Source: Bradyrhizobium sp. WD16 (GTDB lineage: Bacteria; Pseudomonadota; Alphaproteobacteria; Rhizobiales; Xanthobacteraceae). From it: a stretch of 64,000 bases of DNA. A program made the position numbers and the translations under genes. Below are positions 45,259-56,360 of this stretch, piece after piece. The stretch covers positions 1,612,001 through 1,676,000 of the forward strand of contig NZ_CP028908.1 in assembly GCF_024181725.1 (NCBI RefSeq), read 5' to 3'. Under the pieces are notes generated by a model. The model was not told the DNA's origin. It worked only from the letters and a program-made list of their open reading frames with translations, and ran no database searches. The stretch's first letter is position 1. Every line of letters begins with the position of its first letter.

Positions 45259-46098
45259 TCACACCGCCGGCTCGAGCAGCATCAGGCCCGACGCGGTGTT
45301 GGAGATCGGGATGTGGTAGTTGGCGTGGGCCTTGCGCACCTTGTCGGGCAGCGTGGCGCGCGCCGCGAGCCAGTTCAGGAGTTCGACGCCCTGGGTGCCG
45401 GACAATTCCACCAGCTCGGTGGTCGAATACTGGGTGGCCCAGGCCGGGTCCTCGATCATGCTGTCCATGAATTTCAGATCGAAATCCTTGTTGATGAAAC
45501 CGGCGCGCTCGCCGTCGAGCTGATGGGACAGGCCGCCGGTGCCCATCACCACGACATGCTCCTTGCCAGGCCACGACCGGATGGCGCGACCCAGCGCCTG
45601 GCCGAGCTTGAAGCAGCGCTTGGCCGAGGGCAACGGCCCCTGCACGGTGTTGATCACCACCGGCACGGTGCGCACCGGCCATTTCATCTCCGGCCAGCAC
45701 AGCGCCATCGGCAGGGTGAAAGCGTGATCGACCACCATCTCCTGGCAGGAGACGAGATCGAAATCCTCGTCCACCACGGATTCGATCAGGTGCCAGGAGA
45801 ATTCGGGATCGCCGGCAAAGGGCGGCGTCTGCGGAATGCCCCAGCCCTCGTCGGCGTTGCGGTACTCCGGCGCCGCGCCGACGGCGAAGGTCGGCATCTT
45901 GTCGAGGAAGAAATTCAGCCCGTGGTCGTTGTAGACCATGACGACGATATCCGGCTTCTTCTGCGCCAGCCACTGCCGGATCGGCGGGAAGCCGTCGAAG
46001 AAGGGAGCCCAATAGGGGTCGTGCTGCAGTCCCTTGGCGATGGCGCCGCCGATGGCGGGCACATGGGACGTGGTGATGACGCCGACGATCTCAGCCAT
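45259..46098 (-). CDS. extradiol dioxygenase beta subunit, LigB-type (paralogue 1)
   Basis: Catalytic subunit of a class III extradiol dioxygenase, 279 aa. Iron ligands in the LigB positions are present: His12 ([10 protein letters not shown]), His about 61 (VYNDHGLNFF) and Glu in GTQGVELLNWLAARA. The catalytic-base His occurs in MGTGGLSHQL. It lies 5 bp after the small alpha subunit, so the pair forms a LigAB-type alpha2beta2 enzyme for protocatechuate 4,5-cleavage or a related substrate such as gallate. It is a distant paralogue of the second ligB (50833-51687). The divergent LysR gene is the likely regulator. Confidence 0.88.
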   Translation of the reverse strand: MAEIVGVITTSHVPAIGGAIAKGLQHDPYWAPFFDGFPPIRQWLAQKKPDIVVMVYNDHGLNFFLDKMPTFAVGAAPEYRNADEGWGIPQTPPFAGDPEFSWHLIESVVDEDFDLVSCQEMVVDHAFTLPMALCWPEMKWPVRTVPVVINTVQGPLPSAKRCFKLGQALGRAIRSWPGKEHVVVMGTGGLSHQLDGERAGFINKDFDLKFMDSMIEDPAWATQYSTTELVELSGTQGVELLNWLAARATLPDKVRKAHANYHIPISNTASGLMLLEPAV

Positions 46099-46103
46099 GG
46101 TGC

Positions 46104-46457
46104 TTACCTCCCCGCCGCGACGAGCTTGGCCTTGAACGCGTCCTTGCTCATGCCGGTCTGCTGGGCGCCGATGTCCTGCATGTCGAGGCCGAAGATGCCG
46201 GCGAATTTGGCGAGGTAGTAGGCGTTGCCGCCGGCGGCGATCAGCTGAAGCACGTTGCGGTTGCGGATTGCATCGCGCTGTTCGGCATTGAGCCCGTATT
46301 TGGCGCAGTAGGCATCCTCATCGGCGACGAAGGCCTTGCGGTTGGCCGCGTCGTTGAAGGAGTAGCACATCTTGTTGAGCGCATAGCCCTTTCGGGCCTG
46401 GACGCTGTCGAAAATGGTGGTCCCCGGCACCGGCTGCCGGTTCTTGGCTGGGCTCAT
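46104..46457 (-). CDS. extradiol dioxygenase alpha subunit, LigA-type (paralogue 1)
   Basis: 117 aa, all-helical small subunit that forms the lid over the LigB active site. Conserved [41 protein letters not shown] and the LIAAGGNAYYLAKFAGI region match LigA. Start at 46457 chosen by ribosome binding site (AGAGGAAACCGAAG) and length; the frame stays open further upstream through the LysR promoter. Cotranscribed with the beta subunit gene. Confidence 0.88.
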   Translation of the reverse strand: MSPAKNRQPVPGTTIFDSVQARKGYALNKMCYSFNDAANRKAFVADEDAYCAKYGLNAEQRDAIRNRNVLQLIAAGGNAYYLAKFAGIFGLDMQDIGAQQTGMSKDAFKAKLVAAGR

Positions 46458-46491
46458 CTTCGGTTTCCTCTGTGGCCACCGACCGGCAGTT

Positions 46492-46505
46492 TTGTTCTGG
46501 ATCAA
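46492..46505 (-). promoter_or_regulatory. FNR/FixK-like site between ligA1 and the LysR gene
   Basis: TTGTTCTGGATCAA differs from the FixK/FNR consensus TTGAT-N4-ATCAA at one position. It lies in the 121-bp divergent region, centred 41.5 bp from the ligA start. A LysR operator is also expected here and cannot be separated from it by eye. Confidence 0.35.
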
Positions 46506-46578
46506 TTCCGGCACGGTCGGCGTGGGCAAGATTGGCCGCGGGACGGAGGAAATAAACGCCGGGATCCAGATTTCATTC

Positions 46579-47541
46579 ATGAGCCAATTTGATCATTTGG
46601 ATATTGATGGCCACCTGCTCCAGCTTCTGGTGGCGGTGATCGACGAGGGCTCGATTACCCGCGCGGCCCAGCGCCTCGACGTCACCCAGTCGGCGGTCAG
46701 CCATCTCCTGGACAAGCTGCGCGTCATCGTCGGCGACCCGCTGTTCGTCAAATCGGGCCGCGGCATCGTGCCGACCACGCGCGCCCAGCAGCTCGCGGCG
46801 CGGGCGCGCGGCCTGCTCGACGAACTGCGCAGCTTCAGCACGGCCACCGGCTTCGATCCGGCGACGCTGTCGACGACCTTCACCATCGCCGCCAACGACA
46901 TGCAGCGCGACCTGCTGCTGCCTCCACTGTTCCGCTGCCTGCGGGCGCGGGCGCCTGGCTTGAGGCTGCGGGTGATTTCCTCGAGGATTCCAGGCGCCGA
47001 AATGCTGCGCGACGAGATCTGCCAGTTGATCGTCACGCCGCGGCCCCCGGAAGGCAGCGACATTCTGCAGAAACGGCTGTTCGAGGATCATTACCGGGTG
47101 TTCTACGATGCCCGCGAGCGCACCGCCCCCGCCGACCTCGAGCAATATCTTGCCGCCGAGCATGTCACAGTGCTCTATGAGCCGCACCGCCGCCTCGACA
47201 TCGACGAGGTGCTGGCCGATGCCGGGCTGAAACGGCGCTTCGCCGTTCAGGTGCCGGGCTTCGCCGGGATCGGTCCCTTCCTCGCCGGCACGCCCTTTCT
47301 CGCCACCCTGCCGTCCCTGACCCGCGTTCACATGCTGCGCGGCTTCGCCAGCGTGCCGGTGCCGGTGCCCTGCCCGCCGATGCCGATGTATCTCGTCTGG
47401 CACCTGCGCCATCAGGCCGACGCGCTGCACCGCTGGCTGCGCGAGCAGCTCGAGATCATGGTGGCGCCGGCGCTCGCCGCGGTCAGCGGGATCGATCAGC
47501 CTTCGTCCGACGCATCTGTACCTGCTGTCGCGCGGCGATAG
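46579..47541 (+). CDS. LysR-family regulator, NodD-like subgroup
   Basis: 320 aa with the start at 46579. DNA-binding domain: VIDEGSITRAAQRLDVTQSA, then VSHLLDKLRVIVGDPLFVKSGRG, a PNPLFVR-like turn typical of the NodD/LinR subgroup. The effector domain begins near FTIAANDMQRDLLLPPLF. Divergent from the LigAB paralogue 1 genes, which it probably controls in response to an aromatic acid. Its 3' end overlaps the convergent AraC gene by 46 bp. Confidence 0.88.
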   Translation: MSQFDHLDIDGHLLQLLVAVIDEGSITRAAQRLDVTQSAVSHLLDKLRVIVGDPLFVKSGRGIVPTTRAQQLAARARGLLDELRSFSTATGFDPATLSTTFTIAANDMQRDLLLPPLFRCLRARAPGLRLRVISSRIPGAEMLRDEICQLIVTPRPPEGSDILQKRLFEDHYRVFYDARERTAPADLEQYLAAEHVTVLYEPHRRLDIDEVLADAGLKRRFAVQVPGFAGIGPFLAGTPFLATLPSLTRVHMLRGFASVPVPVPCPPMPMYLVWHLRHQADALHRWLREQLEIMVAPALAAVSGIDQPSSDASVPAVARR

Positions 47542-48410
47542 TCGCGCGGGCTCTGCCCGGTGTGGCGCTTGAAGAAACGGCAAAAGTAAGCGGGATCCTC
47601 GAAGCCGAGCTCGAAGGCGAGACGGGAGATCGGCGCGGCAATATACGTCAGGCGCCGCCGCGCCTCGCGGGCGAGGCGGGCATGAACGAGATCGAGCGCC
47701 GCCTGGCCGGTTTCGGCCCGCACCAGGCGATTGAGACGCTCGGGCGAAAGGCCGAGCGCCTTGGCATAGCGCGTGACCGGCCAGTGGTCGCGGTGATACG
47801 CCTCCACCAGCACGACGAAACGCGTGAAGATGTCGGTCCGCTGGCCGGCGGCGCGCCGCCGATGCCGGGCGCTGGCTTGCGCGAGGCGCCAGACGACCGA
47901 TCGCGCCAGCCAGAGCGGCACCGGCGAGCCCGGCGAATCGGCGGCGGCGAACTCCTCGGCAAGGTCCTCGAACAGCGTCGTGATTCGCCGGCCCGCGGTG
48001 GACGCGGCATCGACATGCAGCACCGCGGGCTGGGCGAACAGGTCGCGCAGCGCCTCGCCGGTGGCCGGCACGTCGCCCTCGACCACAGCGTGGGGATTGA
48101 AGGTCAGCACCGCGCCGTCGGTGTCAGCCGCAAAGCGGAAGGTATGGACGACGCCGGGCGGGATGATCACGGCGACCGGACCGCGGCACTCCTCCTGAAG
48201 TTCGTCGAGCCGGATTCGCGCCGGGCCGTCGGCGACCCAGAGAATCTGGTGCAGAGCCTGGTGGGTATGGGCATCGATCTCCCAGTGATAGAGCCGGCTG
48301 CGCGACTGGATCGATTCGATATGGAGCGCGTCAGCGCCGCCGCCGCCAGCTTCGCCGTAAAGCGTGAAGGCCGGTATCTGCGTCCGCCGCGCCCGGCGTT
48401 GCGGTTTCAT
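47496..48410 (-). CDS. AraC-family transcriptional regulator (cupin plus HTH; PobR-like)
   Basis: 304 aa. N-terminal cupin sensor (residues about 15-110; WEIDAHTHQALHQILWV, VAVIIPPGVVHTFRF) and C-terminal AraC domain with two HTH motifs, TRYAKALGLSPERLNRLVRA and ISRLAFELGFEDPAYFCRFF, ending KRHTGQSPRDYRR. Organisation and length resemble PobR-type activators of 4-hydroxybenzoate genes, but no pobA is in the window. It is divergent from the cytochrome P450 gene with a 147-bp promoter region, which it probably controls. The ATG at 48410 has GAGAGG in front; an upstream Met at 48422 is possible. Confidence 0.85.
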   Translation of the reverse strand: MKPQRRARRTQIPAFTLYGEAGGGGADALHIESIQSRSRLYHWEIDAHTHQALHQILWVADGPARIRLDELQEECRGPVAVIIPPGVVHTFRFAADTDGAVLTFNPHAVVEGDVPATGEALRDLFAQPAVLHVDAASTAGRRITTLFEDLAEEFAAADSPGSPVPLWLARSVVWRLAQASARHRRRAAGQRTDIFTRFVVLVEAYHRDHWPVTRYAKALGLSPERLNRLVRAETGQAALDLVHARLAREARRRLTYIAAPISRLAFELGFEDPAYFCRFFKRHTGQSPRDYRRATAGTDASDEG

Positions 48411-48557
48411 GATGCCTCTCATGCTTCTTCAAACGGCGTCGGGAAAGTACAAGTTTAGACCGCGCTTCGTCCCTCACCAAGCCCCCCTGAAGCCGCCTAG
48501 GCTACGCTCCGGATCAGGCGCGTCGAACGCGCCGGCTGGCCCTTGGGAGGAGATCGC

Positions 48558-49724
48558 ATGACCTTCGTGTTCGACCCGTATTCGCCCGTGGTCGATGCCG
48601 ACCCGTTTCCTTTGTACAAGACCCTGCGCGACGAGCACCCGGTGTACTGGTGCGAGCAGGCGCAGATGTGGGTGCTGTCGCGCTATCACGACATCGCCAC
48701 GGCCGGGCGCGAGTGGCAGACCTATTCCTCCGCCCAGGGCAATCTGATGACCGAACTGCCGCAGCGTGCCGGCGCGACGCTCGGCACCACCGATCCGCCG
48801 CGTCACGACCGGCTGCGCGCGCTGGTGCAATACGCCTTCATGAAGCGCAACCTCGAAGGCCTTGCCGAGCCGATGCGCGAGATCGCGCGCAATGCCGCCG
48901 AGGCGGTGCGCGGCAGCAGGGAGTTCGACTTCATCGAGGAGTTCTCGTCCAGGTTCACGGTGCGCGTGCTGTTCGCCGCCCTCGGCCTGCCGCTCGGCAA
49001 CGAGCAGGTGGTGCGCGACAAGGCGGTGCTGATGGTGCAGAGCGATCCAGTCACCAGGGCCAAGGGACCGGAGCATATCGCCGCCTATGAATGGATGCGC
49101 GACTACGCCGCGAGCATCATCGCCGAGCGCCGCAAGGCGCCGCAGAACGACCTGATCTCGCATTTCTCCATGGCCGAGATCGACGGCGACAAGCTCGACG
49201 AGCGCGAGGTGCTGCTGACCACGACGACGCTGATCATGGCCGGCATCGAATCCCTCGGCGGCTTCATGAGCATGCTGGCGCTCAACCTCGCCGACTTCGC
49301 CGACGTGCGGCGCGCGGTGACGGCCGATCCTTCACTGCTCGCCGACGCCATCGAGGAATCGCTGCGCTTCAACACCTCGGCGCAACGCTTCAAGCGCCAC
49401 CTGCAGAAGGACGTCACGCTGCACGGCACGACCATGAAGGCCGGCGACTTCGTCTGCCTCGCCTATGGGTCGGGCAACCGCGACGAGCGTCAGTTCCCCA
49501 ACCCCGACATCTACGACCTCGCCCGCAAGCCGCGCGGCCATCTCGGCTTCGGCGGCGGCGTTCATGCCTGCCTCGGCAGCGCCATCGCCCGCATGGCGGT
49601 GAAGATCGCCTTCGAGGAGTTCCACAAGGTGGTGCCGGACTATTCGCGCACCGAGCAGCAGCTGCCGTGGATGCCGTCCTCGACCTTCCGCAGCCCCCTG
49701 GTGCTGAAGATGGCGGTGCATTGA
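48558..49724 (+). CDS. cytochrome P450
   Basis: 388-aa soluble class I P450. Heme-binding loop FGGGVHACLGSAIARM (Cys at about 340), K-helix ExxR in EESLRFNTSAQR, and C-helix region TTDPPRHDRLRALV are intact. The I-helix reads MAGIESLGGF, so the usual acid-Thr pair (E/D-T) is Glu-Ser, a conservative but uncommon change. A strong ribosome binding site (GGGAGGAGATCGC) precedes the ATG. No ferredoxin or reductase gene is adjacent. Set among protocatechuate-pathway genes with an AraC regulator, it may demethylate or hydroxylate an aromatic acid; this is inferred. Confidence 0.92.
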   Translation: MTFVFDPYSPVVDADPFPLYKTLRDEHPVYWCEQAQMWVLSRYHDIATAGREWQTYSSAQGNLMTELPQRAGATLGTTDPPRHDRLRALVQYAFMKRNLEGLAEPMREIARNAAEAVRGSREFDFIEEFSSRFTVRVLFAALGLPLGNEQVVRDKAVLMVQSDPVTRAKGPEHIAAYEWMRDYAASIIAERRKAPQNDLISHFSMAEIDGDKLDEREVLLTTTTLIMAGIESLGGFMSMLALNLADFADVRRAVTADPSLLADAIEESLRFNTSAQRFKRHLQKDVTLHGTTMKAGDFVCLAYGSGNRDERQFPNPDIYDLARKPRGHLGFGGGVHACLGSAIARMAVKIAFEEFHKVVPDYSRTEQQLPWMPSSTFRSPLVLKMAVH

Positions 49725-49830
49725 GGGACGCCGGTCAGGGCGCGGTCGGGCGCCGGCCGCCGCGCCCATCCTCAGCGATCCCGGGTACCGGTTCGGGGAA
49801 ATGACGGGGCTCCGGCCTCAAACGCGAAAA

Positions 49831-49850
49831 TGCCCGGCGCGAGCCGGGCA
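49831..49850. terminator. bidirectional hairpin between P450 and ligC
   Basis: TGCCCGGC-GCGA-GCCGGGCA with AAAA on the left and ATCATCGTTT on the right, placed between two convergent genes. It can serve as terminator for both. Confidence 0.75.
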
Positions 49851-49877
49851 TCATCGTTTCAAGAGGCGGGCAGCGGC

Positions 49878-50831
49878 TTACTTGCCGAGCTGCTGCTCCA
49901 GCTTGTCCAGCACCTCGTAGCAGGGCAGCACCTGGGCGACGCTGGAATTGGGCTCGCGCTTGTCGCGGATCGCGGCGAAGAATTCGCGGTCCTGCAGCTC
50001 GATGCCGTTCATCGACACGTCGACCTTGGACACGTCGATCTTCTCGTCCTTGCCGTTGAAGAGATCGTCGTAGCGGGCGATATAGGTGCCGTTGTCGCAG
50101 ATGTAGCGGAAGAAGGTGCCGAGCGGTCCGTCATTGTTGAACGACAGGCTGAGCGTGCAGATCGCGCCGTTGGCCGCCTTGAGCTGGATCGACATGTCCA
50201 TGGCGATGCCCAGCGTCGGATGGATCGGGCCCTGGATGGCATTGGCCTGCACGATCGGCGCGCCCGCCTGGTAGGCGAACAGGTCGACGGTATGGGCGGC
50301 GTGATGCCACAGCAGATGATCGGTCCAGCTGCGCGGCTGGCCGAGCGCATTCATGTTGGTGCGGCGGAAGAAATAGGTCTGCACGTCCATCTGCTGGATG
50401 TTGAGCTCGCCGGCCTTGATCTTGCGATGCACCCACTGATGGCTGGGATTGAAGCGGCGGGTGTGGCCGCACATGGCGACGAGGCCGGTCGACTTCTGCA
50501 GATCGACCACCGCCTTGGCCTCCGCCAGCGAATCCGCCAGCGGGATCTCGACCTGGACGTGCTTGCCGGCCTTGAGCGCGGCAATCGCCTGGGCGGCATG
50601 CATCTGGGTCGGCGTGCACAGGATCACCGCATCGACCTCCTTGAGCGCGAGGCTGTCGGCGAGATCGGTGGCGACATGCTTGATGCCGTATTTGTCGGCG
50701 ACGTCCCTGGTCTGATCGAGCCGGCGGCCAACCAGGGACACCACCTCGACGCCGTCGATGTTCTTGATGCCGTCGAGATGCTTGATGCCGAACGCGCCGG
50801 CGCCGGCCAGGGCGACTTTGATGGGGGCCAT
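49878..50831 (-). CDS. ligC: 4-carboxy-2-hydroxymuconate-6-semialdehyde dehydrogenase (LigC-type)
   Basis: Gfo/Idh/MocA-fold NAD(P)-dependent dehydrogenase, 317 aa, oxidising the ring-cleavage product (hemiacetal form) to 2-pyrone-4,6-dicarboxylate. Rossmann motif GAGAFGIKHLDGI, EIPLADSLAEAKAVV (Gfo/Idh EKP-like site), and the substrate half with CGHTRRFNPSHQWVHRKI and LLWHHAAHTVDLFAY. It is the last gene of the lig operon, 1 bp after ligB, which together with length fixes the function better than fold alone. Confidence 0.92.
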   Translation of the reverse strand: MAPIKVALAGAGAFGIKHLDGIKNIDGVEVVSLVGRRLDQTRDVADKYGIKHVATDLADSLALKEVDAVILCTPTQMHAAQAIAALKAGKHVQVEIPLADSLAEAKAVVDLQKSTGLVAMCGHTRRFNPSHQWVHRKIKAGELNIQQMDVQTYFFRRTNMNALGQPRSWTDHLLWHHAAHTVDLFAYQAGAPIVQANAIQGPIHPTLGIAMDMSIQLKAANGAICTLSLSFNNDGPLGTFFRYICDNGTYIARYDDLFNGKDEKIDVSKVDVSMNGIELQDREFFAAIRDKREPNSSVAQVLPCYEVLDKLEQQLGK

Positions 50832-50832
50832 G

Positions 50833-53003
<2,171 letters not shown>

Positions 53004-53008
53004 TGTCG

Positions 53009-53941
53009 TCACGTCTCCGGTTTGTCCGATTTGCGCGCGGACAGGATGCGGTCGGCCTCGACGCGCCAGTCGGGGCTGCGGGCGAAGCCCTTGTCGCCTC
53101 GCGTGCCGAACACGCCGCGATCGGCGAGGTCGGCGACGAAGGCCTGGCGCTCGGCGGTGCCTTCCGCCTGCCAGGGGGTGAGCCCGATTTCGCGGACAGT
53201 GGCGGCGGCCTCGCGCATCTCCTCGGCGCGGCGGCGGCCGTGCTCGATCACCCGCTGGAAGAAATAGGCGCCCTGCTTCTCCCAGTCGATGCCCGGGAAG
53301 GTCTCGGCGAAGGAGGCGAGCACCGCATCCTCGACGCCATAGGCACGGGCAGTGGTGAAGCTCTCGATCACGGTGGCCTCGAGCCCCTTGATCATGACGC
53401 TGCGGCACATCTTGATCGCCGAGGCGACGCCGAGCCTGTCGCTGGCGACCTTGGCGTCGAAGCCGAGATCGTTCAGCGCCGTGGCGAGATCGGCGGCGGA
53501 ACCGCCGCCGAGCCACAGCGGCACCTTGATGCGGTATGGCGGCACCGAGGTCATCACCGCGCCCTCGACATAGCGGCCGCCTGCGGCATCGATCAGCGCT
53601 CCGGCGCGCTGCTTGGCGCCGGGCGAGGCCGAGTTGAAGTCGAGGAAGAAGGCCCCCGGCCGCATCCCCGGCGCGCAGCCTTCCGCGACCGGCACCGCCT
53701 GGCTGGCGGTCACCGCCGAGATCACGAGATCGGCTTCGGCGGCGAGGTCGCGGTGCGAGGCGACCAGCGTCACGCCGTGGGCGCGGGCATGCTCCTCGAG
53801 CGGCGCGGCGGCGGCGCCGCCGAGCTTGACGTCATAGGCCGCGACCCTGACCTTCTGGGCGCGCAGGTCCTCGGCGAGAATGCGTCCGACCTCGCCATAG
53901 CCGACGAGACCGATCCGCCACTGGTTACTTGGTGCAGTCAT
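53009..53941 (-). CDS. NAD(P)-binding dehydrogenase of the 6-phosphogluconate/DUF1932 type
   Basis: 310 aa. N-terminal Rossmann fold GLVGYGEVGRILAEDL with an arginine-rich follow-on suggesting NADP, FFLDFNSASPGAKQRAGALI (beta-hydroxyacid dehydrogenase substrate loop), and the active-site Lys helix GVASAIKMCRSVMIKGLEA. The C-terminal helical domain matches DUF1932. It lies inside the lig operon between ligJ and ligI. None of the known steps from protocatechuate to pyruvate needs it, so it may process a side product or a related substrate; this is inferred. Confidence 0.8.
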   Translation of the reverse strand: MTAPSNQWRIGLVGYGEVGRILAEDLRAQKVRVAAYDVKLGGAAAAPLEEHARAHGVTLVASHRDLAAEADLVISAVTASQAVPVAEGCAPGMRPGAFFLDFNSASPGAKQRAGALIDAAGGRYVEGAVMTSVPPYRIKVPLWLGGGSAADLATALNDLGFDAKVASDRLGVASAIKMCRSVMIKGLEATVIESFTTARAYGVEDAVLASFAETFPGIDWEKQGAYFFQRVIEHGRRRAEEMREAAATVREIGLTPWQAEGTAERQAFVADLADRGVFGTRGDKGFARSPDWRVEADRILSARKSDKPET

Positions 53942-53959
53942 GCCGATGCGGCCTCGCGC

Positions 53960-54988
53960 TCACTGCCCCTTGGCCTTCAGCGCGGCATCGAGCCGCGGGA
54001 AGACGCGCCGGGCATTGCCCTCGTAGATCTTGTAGCGGTCGGCGGCCGTGAGCGTCGACGCCGCCTCGATGTAGCGTTTGGTGTCGTCGTAATAGAAGCC
54101 GGTCTCCGGATCGATGCCACGCACCGCGCCGATCATCTCGCTGGCGAACAGCACGTTGTCGACCGGGATCACCTTGGTCAGAAGATCGATGCCCGGCTGA
54201 TGATAGACGCAGGTATCGAAGAAGATGTTGTTGAGCAGGTGATCCTTGAGCAGCGGTTTCTTCAGTTCCTGGGCAAGCCCGCGGAAACGGCCCCAATGAT
54301 AGGGCACCGCGCCGCCGCCGTGCGGGATCAGGAAGCGCAACGTCGGGAAATCCTTGAAGAGGTCACCGGTGAGGCACTGCATGAAGGCCGTGGTATCGGC
54401 ATTGAGATAATGCGCGCCGGTGGTGTGGAAGCAGGCATTGCAGCTGGTCGAGACGTGAATCATCGCCGGGATGTCGTATTCGACCATCTTTTCGTAGATC
54501 GGATACCACTGCCGGTCGGTGAGCGGCGGCGACGTCCAGTGACCGCCCGACGGATCGGGATTGAGGTTGATGCCGACGAAGCCGTAGTCCTTGACGCATT
54601 TCTCCAGCTCGGGAATGCAGGTCCTGGGATCGACGCCGGGCGACTGCGGCAGCATGGCCGCGCCGATGAAACTGTCAGGGAACAGTCGGCTGACGCGATA
54701 GCACAGCTCGTTGCAGATCGCGGCCCAGGTCGACGACACCTGGAAATCGCCGATGTGATGAGCCATGAAACTGGCGCGCGGGCTGAACACCGTGAGGTCC
54801 GAGCCGCGCTCCTGCATCTTCTTGAGCTGATTGGCGACGATGCTCTCGCGGATCTCGTCGTCGCTGATCTTCAGCTCCGACGCCTTGGGCATCTGGGCCG
54901 GATCCTTGATGCCGGCGATCTGGCGGTTGCGCCACTCTTCCAGAGCCTTGGGCGCAGTGGTGTAATGACCGTGGACGTCGATAATCAC
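53960..54988 (-). CDS. ligJ: 4-oxalomesaconate hydratase (LigJ-type)
   Basis: 342-aa amidohydrolase-fold enzyme adding water to 4-oxalomesaconate to give 4-carboxy-4-hydroxy-2-oxoadipate. Motifs: MIIDVHGHYTTAPKALEEWR (HxH zinc ligands), GINLNPDPSGGHWTSP, MIHVSTSCNACFHTTGAHY, LIPHGGGAVPYHWGR and the late LFASEMIGAVRGIDPETGFY. Length equals LigJ (about 340 aa). It is the first gene of the operon ligJ-orf-ligI-ligA-ligB-ligC; the promoter lies in the 299-bp gap before it, where I see no gene. Confidence 0.93.
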   Translation of the reverse strand: MIIDVHGHYTTAPKALEEWRNRQIAGIKDPAQMPKASELKISDDEIRESIVANQLKKMQERGSDLTVFSPRASFMAHHIGDFQVSSTWAAICNELCYRVSRLFPDSFIGAAMLPQSPGVDPRTCIPELEKCVKDYGFVGINLNPDPSGGHWTSPPLTDRQWYPIYEKMVEYDIPAMIHVSTSCNACFHTTGAHYLNADTTAFMQCLTGDLFKDFPTLRFLIPHGGGAVPYHWGRFRGLAQELKKPLLKDHLLNNIFFDTCVYHQPGIDLLTKVIPVDNVLFASEMIGAVRGIDPETGFYYDDTKRYIEAASTLTAADRYKIYEGNARRVFPRLDAALKAKGQ

Positions 54989-55287
54989 GGGGCGTTTCCT
55001 TCATCAAAGGCGACAGGTGGCGAACGAATGGCCTTTCGCGGGAGGCGCTGCCGCCGGGCTGAACGCCCCGCTGCGGCACGGACGCCGTCCGCCGCCGACC
55101 AGCCGCAAATGCACGAGTTGGGCCGGATCATGCCCGGGGCGGCGGCCTGCTTCAAGACCGCCGGGGTTCGGCATACGAAACCGTCCGGCGCGAAATTGAC
55201 GTGATTTCAAGCTGTTGGGTGGACGGCGGACAGCGACGGGGCCGGCATCACGCCCGGCCGTGACGGGAATCCGAGAATTGGATCGGC

Positions 55288-56343
55288 CTACCGCAGCCCG
55301 GCATTGATCGCGTCGAGCGCCGCCGAACCCGGACAGAGCTCGGCCTCGCCGAGACGATTGAGCGGCACCGCCACCGTGTTGCAGTGGTCGTGGAGATCGG
55401 CGGCTTCCGCCGCGACATAGAGCAGGCCGGTGACGATCTGGCCCTGCGCGGCGTGGCGCTGCAGGAAGTTCATCGCGGCGAGGCGATCGGTCGGATCGTA
55501 ATCGTCATTGAGCTTGCGCAGGCTCAGCACCGAACCGTCGTGCTGGCGCACGCTGACCACCTCGCCCGGGGCGTAGTCGACGAAGATCGGCTCGCGGCCG
55601 GTCATGATGTCGAGCCGATTGACCGCCTCGTTGTGGGCGCGAACGTAATCGAGGCTCTTGGTCGAGCCGGGATGGTTGTTGAAGGCGATGCAGGGCGAGA
55701 TCACGTCGATGAAGGCCGAGCCGCGGTGCTCGATCGCGGCCTTGATCAGCGGCACCAGCTGCTTCTTGTCGCCCGAAAACGAACGGGCGACGAAGGTGGC
55801 GCCGAGTTGCAGCGCCATGGCGACGAGGTCGATGGCGCTGTCGGTGTTGACCGCCCCCTTCTTCGATTTCGAGCCGCGATCGGCGGTCGCCGAGAACTGG
55901 CCCTTGGTGAGGCCATAGACCCCGTTGTTCTCGACGATATACGTCATGTTGACGCCGCGGCGCATGGCATGGGCGAACTGGCCGAAGCCGATCGAGGCGG
56001 AATCGCCGTCGCCGGAAACGCCGAGATAGATCAGGTCGCGGTTGGCGAGGTTGGCGCCGGTCAACACCGAGGGCATGCGGCCGTGGACGGAATTGAAGCC
56101 GTGGGAGGCGCCGAGGAAATAATCCGGCGTCTTCGACGAACAGCCGATGCCGGAGATCTTGGCGACGCGGTGCGGCTCGATCGACAATTCGAAACAGGCC
56201 TCGATGATCGCCGCCGAGATCGAATCGTGGCCGCAGCCGGCGCACAGCGTCGAGGTCGAGGCCTCGTAGTCCCGCCTGGTGTAGCCGAGCGCATTCTTCG
56301 GCAGCGACGGATGGTGGAATTTCGGCTTGGCGAGGTAGGTCAT
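55288..56343 (-). CDS. korB: 2-oxoacid:ferredoxin oxidoreductase subunit beta
   Basis: 351-aa thiamine-pyrophosphate-binding subunit. Motifs: STLCAGCGHDSISAAI and KISGIGCSSKTPDYFLG (Fe-S/TPP region), GVSGDGDSASIGFGQFAHAM (TPP/Mg GDG) and VENNGVYGLTKGQFSATA. These match the KorB/VorB-type rather than pyruvate-type subunit. It is the last gene of a three-gene operon and works with the alpha subunit to oxidatively decarboxylate a 2-oxoacid to acyl-CoA. 2-Oxoglutarate is the likeliest substrate, but not proven by sequence. Confidence 0.88.
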   Translation of the reverse strand: MTYLAKPKFHHPSLPKNALGYTRRDYEASTSTLCAGCGHDSISAAIIEACFELSIEPHRVAKISGIGCSSKTPDYFLGASHGFNSVHGRMPSVLTGANLANRDLIYLGVSGDGDSASIGFGQFAHAMRRGVNMTYIVENNGVYGLTKGQFSATADRGSKSKKGAVNTDSAIDLVAMALQLGATFVARSFSGDKKQLVPLIKAAIEHRGSAFIDVISPCIAFNNHPGSTKSLDYVRAHNEAVNRLDIMTGREPIFVDYAPGEVVSVRQHDGSVLSLRKLNDDYDPTDRLAAMNFLQRHAAQGQIVTGLLYVAAEAADLHDHCNTVAVPLNRLGEAELCPGSAALDAINAGLR

Positions 56344-56360
56344 GGCTGAGAGATCCCGTT

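Noticed and set aside
55196-55210. TTGA...TCAA palindrome upstream of ligJ
   Set aside because: The spacing is 7 rather than 6, which would misplace the two half-sites for FNR/FixK binding.
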